From contig NZ_MCIF01000002.1 of assembly GCF_003268475.1 (NCBI RefSeq), positions 1,521,237 through 1,585,236 of the forward strand: a stretch of DNA of 64,000 bases, written 5' to 3'. Under the pieces are notes generated by a model, which was not told the origin of the DNA, did no database searches, and saw only the letters and a list, made by a program, of their open reading frames with translations. The stretch is from Thermogemmatispora tikiterensis. Its GTDB lineage: Bacteria > Chloroflexota > Ktedonobacteria > Ktedonobacterales > Ktedonobacteraceae. This document shows, in pieces, positions 58,251 through 64,000 of this stretch; within the stretch, counting starts at the first letter, position 1; the number at the start of each line of letters is the position of its first letter. Made by a program: the position numbers and the translations under genes.

Positions 58251-58316
58251 GAGAACAGGTGAATCTGGTCAACAACGAAGGCTGCCGATGATGCGGCGCT
58301 CATGCGAGGTGAAAGC

Positions 58317-59348
58317 GTGGCCGAACTCTGGGTCGTGCTACAGGAACAAGATGGCCTGCCCCCTGAGTACAATCAGGAGGTGCTTGCTGAGGCACAGGAG
58401 CTGGTCCAACAACATTCAGGCAGATTGCAGCTGTGCGCGGTGCAGCTGCGCGCTCCTCTCCCTACTGCTACCGAGAAAAACACGGAGCCGTTTTTCAAGA
58501 GCATCGCGCCTGAACGCTTTTATGTGCTGGAGCATCCCGCCCTGGAGCGTTACACAACGGAGGGCTATGTTGCGGCGCTGAGTTGGCTCATCCGAGCGCA
58601 CACACCGGCGCTGATCGTAACCAGCGCGACGGCCAATGGCCAGGACTGGGCCCCGCGCCTGGCAGCACAGCTTGGGTTACCCTTTGTGGCACGCTGTCTG
58701 CGTTTTGTGCTGGAGCAAGATACCCTGCTGACGCTGCGAGCCTTGTACGGCGGGCGGGCCTACGTCCAGACTCGTACCCGACTGGGACGGCTGCCAGCGC
58801 TGGTGACCTTTGTACCGGGCACGCGGGGAACACCGTCGGCAAGCCGTTCGCAGGTGGGGCCTTCGCCGGCACCAGAGGTGATTCGCTATCAGCTTCCACT
58901 CGCCACTGAGGAGCAAAGCCCGCGTCTGCAGCGTCTTGGGATCGAGGCCCCAGCAGCAGAGGAAGTAGAGCTAGAGGCAGCGGAGAAGATCGTCGCAGGC
59001 GGTCGGGGTGTTGGCCGCGAGGGGTTTGCCGAGCTTGCCACCTTTGCTCGCCTGCTAGGTGCAGCGGTGGGAGCCAGTCGCGTAGCTACCGATCGTGGCT
59101 GGGTTGAGTCAGAGCGCCAGATCGGAGCGACTGGCAAAAGCGTCAGTCCAAGGCTTTACATTGCCTGTGGCATTTCAGGCGCAGCTCAACACACCAGCGG
59201 CATTCGGGAGGCCCAAACCATCATCGCCATCAACCCCGATCGCAACGCCCCGATCTTTGCGCTGGCCGATCTGGGACTTTTAGGCGATGCCAGAGAGATT
59301 CTGCGCCGCGCCATCCAGCTGCTACAAGAAGAGTCGGTAGGGGTCTAA
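58317..59348 (+). CDS. etfA: Electron transfer flavoprotein, alpha subunit
   Basis: A 343-residue EtfA/FixB. The N-terminal half is the ETF alpha/beta-type domain; the C-terminal FAD domain is well conserved: GGRGVG, RQIGATGKSVSPRLYIACG, SGAAQHTSGI and INPDRNAPIFALADLGLLGD. It forms a heterodimer with EtfB (62522) to carry electrons. GTG 58317 is preferred because GAGGTGA is just upstream; ATG 58302 is the alternative. In this cluster etfA and etfB are separated by the quinone oxidoreductase, FixC-like and FixX-like genes. Confidence 0.93.
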   Translation: MAELWVVLQEQDGLPPEYNQEVLAEAQELVQQHSGRLQLCAVQLRAPLPTATEKNTEPFFKSIAPERFYVLEHPALERYTTEGYVAALSWLIRAHTPALIVTSATANGQDWAPRLAAQLGLPFVARCLRFVLEQDTLLTLRALYGGRAYVQTRTRLGRLPALVTFVPGTRGTPSASRSQVGPSPAPEVIRYQLPLATEEQSPRLQRLGIEAPAAEEVELEAAEKIVAGGRGVGREGFAELATFARLLGAAVGASRVATDRGWVESERQIGATGKSVSPRLYIACGISGAAQHTSGIREAQTIIAINPDRNAPIFALADLGLLGDAREILRRAIQLLQEESVGV

Positions 59349-59455
59349 GCGTTTCAATTCAGCCCTCTACTGCTCTTTTTACCTCTCTGTCTGATCTGGT
59401 CTGACCTGATTGAGCTGGCTGGCTGGCTGGTTGATTGCCAGCGTTCTTTCTGGTT

Positions 59456-59485
59456 TTGCCAGTCATCAGGCGGAATGGATACAAT
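59456..59485 (+). promoter_or_regulatory. Promoter of the quinone oxidoreductase gene
   Basis: TTGCCA (59456-59461), 18-bp spacer, TACAAT (59480-59485). The start is near 59492, 55 nt before ATG 59547. Confidence 0.6.
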
Positions 59486-59546
59486 ATATCAAGCCAGGAG
59501 CAACACCTCCTGACGATTCACGAGAAGCGAGGAGCAAGACATCGCC

Positions 59547-60494
59547 ATGAAAGCTGTGCAATTTGCTCGTTACGGCGGACCCGAAGTTTTGGAACTGCGC
59601 GAGGTCCCGGACCCTGTTCCCGCAGCAGACGAAGTGCTCGTTGACGTGAAAGCAACGACCGTTAATCGTCTGGATCTTTTTCAGCGGGCTGGCAGCAGAC
59701 CGGTGCCCAACCTGCCTTACACGCCAGGTCTAGAGGCGGCGGGCGTGGTAGTCGAGGACAGCAATGGATTCAAGGCAGGTGAGCGCGTGCTCACCACGCG
59801 GGCGCCGGAGGCGCGTGGGGGTGGTGGCTATGCCAGCCGGATCGCGGTGCCTGCCTCCCACCTGGTACGTATTCCCGATGATGTCTCTTTCGAGCAGGCG
59901 GCAGCAGCTGGTCTGGCGGCCTCGACGGCCTGGGCGGCACTGTTCGACCTGGGGAACCTCAAGGCAGGTGAGCGCGTGCTCGTATGGGCGGGCGCAAGTG
60001 GAGTCGGGACGTGGGCCATCCAGTTCGCCAGACATGTCGGTGCTTGGGTCACCACGACAGCCAGCAACACGGAGAAATCTGAGACGCTGCGCCGCCTGGG
60101 GGCCGACATGATTGTCAACTATCGTGAGGAAAAGGTCGGTCAGGTAGTGCGCAATGCCCACGGTGTCAACCTGGTCATTGAATTAGTCGGTACCACCCTA
60201 CAGGATAGCATCGATGCCTGCGTGAACGACGGACGCGTGGTGCTGATCGGCAACCTGGGCGGCCAGCAGTCGACTGTTGACACGCAGTCCTGGCGCCTCA
60301 AACGAGTGAAGGTCATCGGCGGCGGCACCCTGCGCACCTCGCCCGCCAATGAGCAGCGCATTCTCCAGCTGATTGCCGAGAAGGCGGTCTCGCCGATCAT
60401 AGCGCGCGTTATGCCGATCAAGGAGGTGGCCGAAGCTCATCGGCTGTTGGCGGCAGGTGAGGTTACTGGCAAGATTGTCCTCCTGCACAGCTGA
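59547..60494 (+). CDS. Zinc-free MDR oxidoreductase (NADPH:quinone reductase-like)
   Basis: A 315-residue medium-chain dehydrogenase/reductase of the quinone oxidoreductase group. A GroES-like N-terminus (VLVDVKATTVNRLDLFQR, YTPGLEAAGVV) precedes the nucleotide-binding GASGVGTWAIQFAR. Structural and catalytic zinc ligands of alcohol dehydrogenases are absent. It probably reduces quinones or enones with NADPH. GAGGAG lies upstream of ATG 59547 and a good promoter precedes it. Its position inside the etf/fix cluster may or may not be functional. Confidence 0.88.
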   Translation: MKAVQFARYGGPEVLELREVPDPVPAADEVLVDVKATTVNRLDLFQRAGSRPVPNLPYTPGLEAAGVVVEDSNGFKAGERVLTTRAPEARGGGGYASRIAVPASHLVRIPDDVSFEQAAAAGLAASTAWAALFDLGNLKAGERVLVWAGASGVGTWAIQFARHVGAWVTTTASNTEKSETLRRLGADMIVNYREEKVGQVVRNAHGVNLVIELVGTTLQDSIDACVNDGRVVLIGNLGGQQSTVDTQSWRLKRVKVIGGGTLRTSPANEQRILQLIAEKAVSPIIARVMPIKEVAEAHRLLAAGEVTGKIVLLHS

Positions 60495-60768
60495 GTCACT
60501 ATCGGCCAGGGCAAAGAGGGAAGCTGGCCCGGAGCATAACAAGCCTGTCCTCAGCATCATCTGTTCGACCTGCTCCAGGCCGGCCCTCCCTCCCTCCAGT
60601 ATCTCAGGTCCTTCTAGGTGGCAGCTAGCAATGTGGCTATGGATAGCGCAACGCGGCAAAGGAGCGTGCTCCGAGGCTATGCCAGACCAGGTTGGCACGA
60701 GCTGATCGCGAAGCAGCGGTACAGGCAGTACAGCAGTACAGTGTGACGACGAAAGCTGAGACGAAGCG

Positions 60769-62079
60769 ATGCATGCGCAGCAGCAGTTTGACGTGATCGT
60801 TGTGGGTGCCGGGCCGGCGGGAAGCAGCGCAGCGCTGGTGCTGGCGCGCGCCGGTTTGCGCGTGGCTCTGATCGAGCGCGGCGAGTATCCCGGGGCCAAA
60901 AATGTCTCTGGAGCGGTCTTCTATGCGCCTGGTCTGCTGGCCGAACTGCTCCCTACTTTCTGGGACGAGGCCCCTTTCGAGCGCTATATTACGCGCCGAG
61001 TACTGACCTTCCTGGGAAAGGAATCCGCATTCTCACTCGACTTCCGCACCCGCCATTTCGCTACCCCTCCTTACAATGGGGTGACGATTCTGCGCCCCAA
61101 ATTTGACCGCTGGTTGGCCAGCAAGGCTGTCGAGGCCGGCGCGCTGCTCATTACTTCGACAGTGGTCGATGACCTGCTCTACGAGGGAGAACGTGTTATC
61201 GGGGTTCAATGCCGGCGTGATGACGGGGCCCTCTATGCCCCCGTGGTCATTGCCGCTGACGGCGCCAATTCCTTCCTGGCCAAAAAAGCCGGCCTGCAAC
61301 GGGAGTTTTCTGCAGAAGAGATGAGCCTGGGCGTCAAGGAGGTGCTCCGCCTGGGAGAGCGTACGATCGAGGAGCGTTTCAATCTGACGGGTGATGAGGG
61401 TATGGCCAGCGAGTATGTGGGCGAGGCCACTGGCAGCGTCAAAGGCGGGGCATTTCTGTATACCAATCGCGACACGCTCTCACTCGGAGTCATTGTCCAG
61501 ATTGCCTCGCTGGCTCAGCAGCGGGTCAGACCCTATGAACTGCTCGATCGCTTCAAACAGCACCCAGCGGTCGCCCCTCTGGTGCGCGATGGTGTGACAC
61601 TGGAGTACTCGGCCCACATGATTCCCGAAGGAGGCTGGCAGCTTATCCCCCGCCTGGTGCGCGCTGGCCTGTTGGTGGCTGGCGACGCTGCCGCCCTGGT
61701 CTTCGCCGCAGGCATTTTTCTAGAAGGCATGAACTTCGCTGTGGCTTCCGGCCTGGCTGCCGCTGAAACGGCGCTGGAGGCTCACCGACATGGCGATTTT
61801 TCTACCGCGACTCTCACAGGCTATCGGAAACGCCTGGAGCAGTCTTTTGTGTTGCAGGACCTGCAGCGCTTCCGCCTGACTCCTGCCTTTGTGAATAACG
61901 AGCGCTTGCAGAACCTTTATCCTGAACTGTTGTGTCAGGCAGCTGAACAGGTCTTTCGCTCAGAGGGCAGGCCACGCAAGAAGCTAGGGTCAACGATCCT
62001 GGCGACGCTACGCTGCAAGGTCTCGCTCTGGACCCTCCTGCGCGATGGATGGCAGGCAGGGCGCGCGCTCTTCTTTTAA
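60769..62079 (+). CDS. fixC: FixC-like FAD oxidoreductase (ETF:quinone oxidoreductase type)
   Basis: A 436-residue flavoprotein of the FixC/ETF-QO family. The FAD site has VIVVGAGPAGSSAALVLARAG at the N-terminus; family motifs YPGAKNVSGAVFY, AADGANSFLAKKAG, GLLVAGDAAALVF and the FLEGMNFAVASG segment are all present. The C-terminal 130 residues match FixC rather than full ETF-QO, which carries its own iron-sulfur domain; that domain is here a separate gene, fixX. It should accept electrons from ETF and pass them to quinone. It lies 60 bp before fixX. Confidence 0.92.
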   Translation: MHAQQQFDVIVVGAGPAGSSAALVLARAGLRVALIERGEYPGAKNVSGAVFYAPGLLAELLPTFWDEAPFERYITRRVLTFLGKESAFSLDFRTRHFATPPYNGVTILRPKFDRWLASKAVEAGALLITSTVVDDLLYEGERVIGVQCRRDDGALYAPVVIAADGANSFLAKKAGLQREFSAEEMSLGVKEVLRLGERTIEERFNLTGDEGMASEYVGEATGSVKGGAFLYTNRDTLSLGVIVQIASLAQQRVRPYELLDRFKQHPAVAPLVRDGVTLEYSAHMIPEGGWQLIPRLVRAGLLVAGDAAALVFAAGIFLEGMNFAVASGLAAAETALEAHRHGDFSTATLTGYRKRLEQSFVLQDLQRFRLTPAFVNNERLQNLYPELLCQAAEQVFRSEGRPRKKLGSTILATLRCKVSLWTLLRDGWQAGRALFF

Positions 62080-62153
62080 AAAGAATCCAGTGAAGCGCGC
62101 TCTGCTTTTCCTGCTCTGTTTGTTAGTGCGCTTGAGGAGTGCATGGAGTACAC

Positions 62154-62462
62154 GTGACTATGCAACAGATAGCATCTGAACCAGTGGTGATGCAACCTAT
62201 CGAAGAACGGCTGGAACTGGTGCGTTTCAAGGTCGATAAGAGGCCACACATTCGCGTTCATACTGAGGCCTGCCGAGACTGTGATCTGACTCCCTGCGTC
62301 TATGTCTGCCCGGCGGGACTGTTCGAGATTCTCGGAGGCGAGATGCATTTTTCCTACGAGCATTGCCTGGAGTGCGGTACGTGCTATGTGGCCTGCGAGC
62401 GCAAAGCCATCGAGTGGGATTATCCCCGCGGAGGTTGGGGGGTTAGTTTTCGAGCCTCATAA
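62154..62462 (+). CDS. fixX: FixX-like ferredoxin
   Basis: A 102-residue ferredoxin partner of FixC. It has eight cysteines in two sets: C-x2-C-x4-C-x3-CP (ACRDCDLTPCVYVCPAG) and C-x2-C-x2-C-x3-C (HCLECGTCYVACER), followed by the family end WDYPRGGWGVSFR. Classical FixX has four Cys for one cluster, so two [4Fe-4S] clusters are likely here. GTG 62154 is listed with GGAG 5 bp upstream; ATG 62160 is possible. It sits between fixC and etfB. Confidence 0.88.
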   Translation: MTMQQIASEPVVMQPIEERLELVRFKVDKRPHIRVHTEACRDCDLTPCVYVCPAGLFEILGGEMHFSYEHCLECGTCYVACERKAIEWDYPRGGWGVSFRAS

Positions 62463-62521
62463 GAGGCTCTCCAACTTAGACTTGATCACAGCACAGGGAA
62501 GGTCCACCCAAAGGAGAGACC

Positions 62522-63400
62522 ATGCGCATCGCTGTCTGCCTGAAGCAGGCTCCTGATTGTAGTTCGGTCTATGTTGATCCCATCAGCGGCGAGGTCGATA
62601 CGGAACGCTTCGTCCAGACTTTGAATGCCGCTGATGCTTGTGCCCTGGAGGCGGCCCTGCGCTTGAAGGAGCAATTAGGAGCAGGGTCAGTTTTTGCGCT
62701 CACCCTGGGGCCAGGCGAGAGCGAGGAGGTGCTGCGCGTCGCTTTGGCAATGGGAGCTGATACTATCGAACGCCTCTGGCATCCGAGCGCTGCTGATTGG
62801 GGGCCATTGACGATTGCAGCCGCGCTGGCAGCGCGCTTGCGCGCTGATCCTTCCTTGCCTGACCTGATCTTCTGTGGAGAACAGAGCAGCGACTGGGCCT
62901 CTGGGACAGTGGGGCCAGCATTGGCGGCCTACCTGGGTTTGCCCCAAATTACGGGCGTGATAGGGCTGGAGGCGCACCAGGATTCTGGCCAGCTCCTTTT
63001 ACGAGTCACTCGCCGTCTAGAACGCGGCTACCGCGAGCGGCTACTGGCCAGGCCTCCCCTGTTGCTCACTGTACACGAGACGCTCAACGAGCCGCGCTAT
63101 CCCTCTCTGCCTGCCCACCTGGCAGCGCTACGGGCCACGATCACCGTGCGCGACCCGCTGAGTTTGCCCCAGTTTGCCGCTGACTTCGAGGCAGAGGAGA
63201 CAACAATCGTTGAGGTACGTACGCCACGTCCGCGCCCACATCGCCTTCCCATCCCCGATAGTCAGCTAAGCCCTTTTGAACGCATCGGAGAGATTATCAC
63301 CGGTGGCACGTCTCGACGGCAGGCTCGCCTGGTCGAGGGATCACCTGAAGAGCTGGCCCATGAGTTAGTGCGTTTTCTGAAGGAACGAGGCTTTGTCTGA
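62522..63400 (+). CDS. etfB: Electron transfer flavoprotein, beta subunit
   Basis: A 292-residue EtfB/FixA: it begins MRIAVCLKQAPD, with DPISGEVDTERFVQTLNAAD, and has the AMP/FAD-binding FCGEQSSDWASGTVGPALAAYLGLP segment. It pairs with EtfA. The C-terminal 80 residues are longer than in minimal EtfB. AAAGGAG precedes ATG 62522. With etfA, fixC and fixX it completes an EtfABCX set; whether this is an electron-bifurcating ETF or a plain ETF feeding quinone cannot be read from sequence with confidence. Confidence 0.93.
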   Translation: MRIAVCLKQAPDCSSVYVDPISGEVDTERFVQTLNAADACALEAALRLKEQLGAGSVFALTLGPGESEEVLRVALAMGADTIERLWHPSAADWGPLTIAAALAARLRADPSLPDLIFCGEQSSDWASGTVGPALAAYLGLPQITGVIGLEAHQDSGQLLLRVTRRLERGYRERLLARPPLLLTVHETLNEPRYPSLPAHLAALRATITVRDPLSLPQFAADFEAEETTIVEVRTPRPRPHRLPIPDSQLSPFERIGEIITGGTSRRQARLVEGSPEELAHELVRFLKERGFV

Positions 63401-63464
63401 ATAAGTGGTTCGTTCGGCTACCTGCTCATCTGAAGCAGAGTATGAGCACGCTGCAGCCGATTAG

Positions 63465-63515
63465 CTGCTGTCCTGGTAGAGCACTTGCTCCGCCAGGACA
63501 GCAGGTCCTTTTCTC
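63465..63515 (+). terminator. Terminator of the etf/fix genes
   Basis: CTGCTGTCCTGG (63465-63476) and CCAGGACAGCAG (63493-63504) form a perfect 12-bp stem with an inner GAGCA/TGCTC pairing, followed by GTCCTTTT. Confidence 0.85.
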
Positions 63516-63534
63516 TCTCAGGACCAGCTCCAGC

Positions 63535-64000
63535 TCAGGGTGTAACCCCCAGGCCCTTACGGATGAGAAGCGCCATTGGATAATAGCCGGCGTCCTGCCC
63601 TATGGGCTGACGCTGCCACCACCAGGCCCAGATGCGTTCCGCTGCCAGCACCGGGTTGAAATGCGCCCCCGGCGGCGGATTGTCCCCATAGCTGAGCCAC
63701 AGCAGCGGCCCTACTCCAACATAGGGGGCCGGCGGTCCACATTGCTGCTTCGCGCTGGGAATGCAGGGAGGCGGCATGTAGCCTTGATCCCACCACGAGC
63801 GCATCTGGTACTCATGATAGAGATAGTCGCCGTTGGGGCCAGCGTATTGCTGCTGGAAGCCATTGGCAATACTATCGCCACCCGCAATGATCACGGGTAT
63901 GCTCTTGGCGGTTGCCGGGCAGCCATTGGGGTACTCCAGGCAGACGTTGGGATAGTCACGCAGATACCAGATCAGTGGCCAGGTTGCATCATCGGTGAGT
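63535..64000 (-). CDS. C-terminal fragment of a probable membrane glycosyltransferase (Agl23/TIGR03663-like)
   Basis: An open frame entering from the right edge of the window: the visible 154 codons read DDATWPLIWYLRDYPN near the edge and end QPIGQDAGYYPMALLIRKG. The TWPLxWYLRDYP pattern resembles the soluble part of TIGR03663/Agl23-type membrane proteins related to oligosaccharyl or polyprenyl glycosyltransferases, but the membrane part is outside the window. The assignment is tentative. It is truncated only by the window edge and converges with the etf/fix run. Confidence 0.5.
   Translation of the reverse strand, partial: LTDDATWPLIWYLRDYPNVCLEYPNGCPATAKSIPVIIAGGDSIANGFQQQYAGPNGDYLYHEYQMRSWWDQGYMPPPCIPSAKQQCGPPAPYVGVGPLLWLSYGDNPPPGAHFNPVLAAERIWAWWWQRQPIGQDAGYYPMALLIRKGLGVTP

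Noticed and set aside
59771..59984. 21-bp exact direct repeat within the quinone oxidoreductase gene
   Set aside because: Both copies encode the family-conserved KAGERVL with the same codons; this explains it without a mobile or recombination element.

Overview
The window looks like a chromosomal segment of a GC-rich, probably thermophilic Chloroflexota bacterium, most likely of the Ktedonobacteria (Thermogemmatispora-like). This assignment is an inference from gene content and protein style: an EF-G2 type GTPase, an MglA-like GTPase with two DUF4388 proteins, the MEP isoprenoid pathway, mycofactocin-type flavin oxidoreductases, and an aroK-aroB fusion. No rRNA is present to confirm it. No insertion sequence, prophage, integrase or CRISPR array was seen. 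The segment reads as core chromosome with several odd genes in it.

Layout. 1-5.2 kb: EF-G2 homologue, alpha/beta hydrolase, DUF4388 protein, LON-domain protein. 5.5-9.8 kb (minus): an 801-residue fusion of cysteinyl-tRNA synthetase to a family 2 glycosyltransferase with a His-rich tail, then a YqeY protein and an unknown protein. 10-17 kb: MFS exporter, delta-1-pyrroline-5-carboxylate dehydrogenase, MBL-fold hydrolase, second DUF4388 protein, Tat-exported phosphoesterase. 17-24.4 kb (minus): acyltransferase, DUF212 protein, xseB, xseA, a BCCP-like protein lacking the biotinyl lysine, efp, pepP, aroQ, aroKB. 24.4-27.5 kb: secreted CHAP protein and tRNA-Val(GAC). 27.9-38 kb (minus): ispG, rseP, dxr, cdsA, uppS, frr, pyrH, tsf, rpsB. 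38.5-49 kb: two NarL-type response regulators, dxs, a very acidic unknown protein, glutamate dehydrogenase, gatB, MglA-like GTPase, small membrane protein. 49-63.4 kb (plus): glycogen phosphorylase, two FMN/[4Fe-4S]/FAD oxidoreductases, GH15 glucoamylase-like protein, etfA, quinone oxidoreductase, fixC-like, fixX-like, etfB. 63.5 kb to the edge: C-terminal part of a probable membrane glycosyltransferase.

How the genes work together. The 27.9-38 kb block couples isoprenoid precursors (ispG, dxr, with dxs nearby) to undecaprenyl-PP and phospholipid synthesis and to core translation factors. The 20-24 kb block is the familiar aro-pepP-efp-accB-xse arrangement, but accC is absent and the carrier protein is biotinylation-dead. 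The right-hand block gathers a complete EtfA/EtfB/FixC/FixX electron-transfer module with two oxidoreductases that could feed it, interleaved with glycogen-degrading enzymes.

Most worth a second look: the CysRS-glycosyltransferase-His-tail fusion, the lysine-less BCCP, the strong promoter at 41722-41750 followed by a 380-nt non-coding stretch, and several palindromic or hairpin elements. Many starts were moved from the longest ORF to the codon with a Shine-Dalgarno sequence; three of these are TTG starts (uppS, rpsB, dxs).
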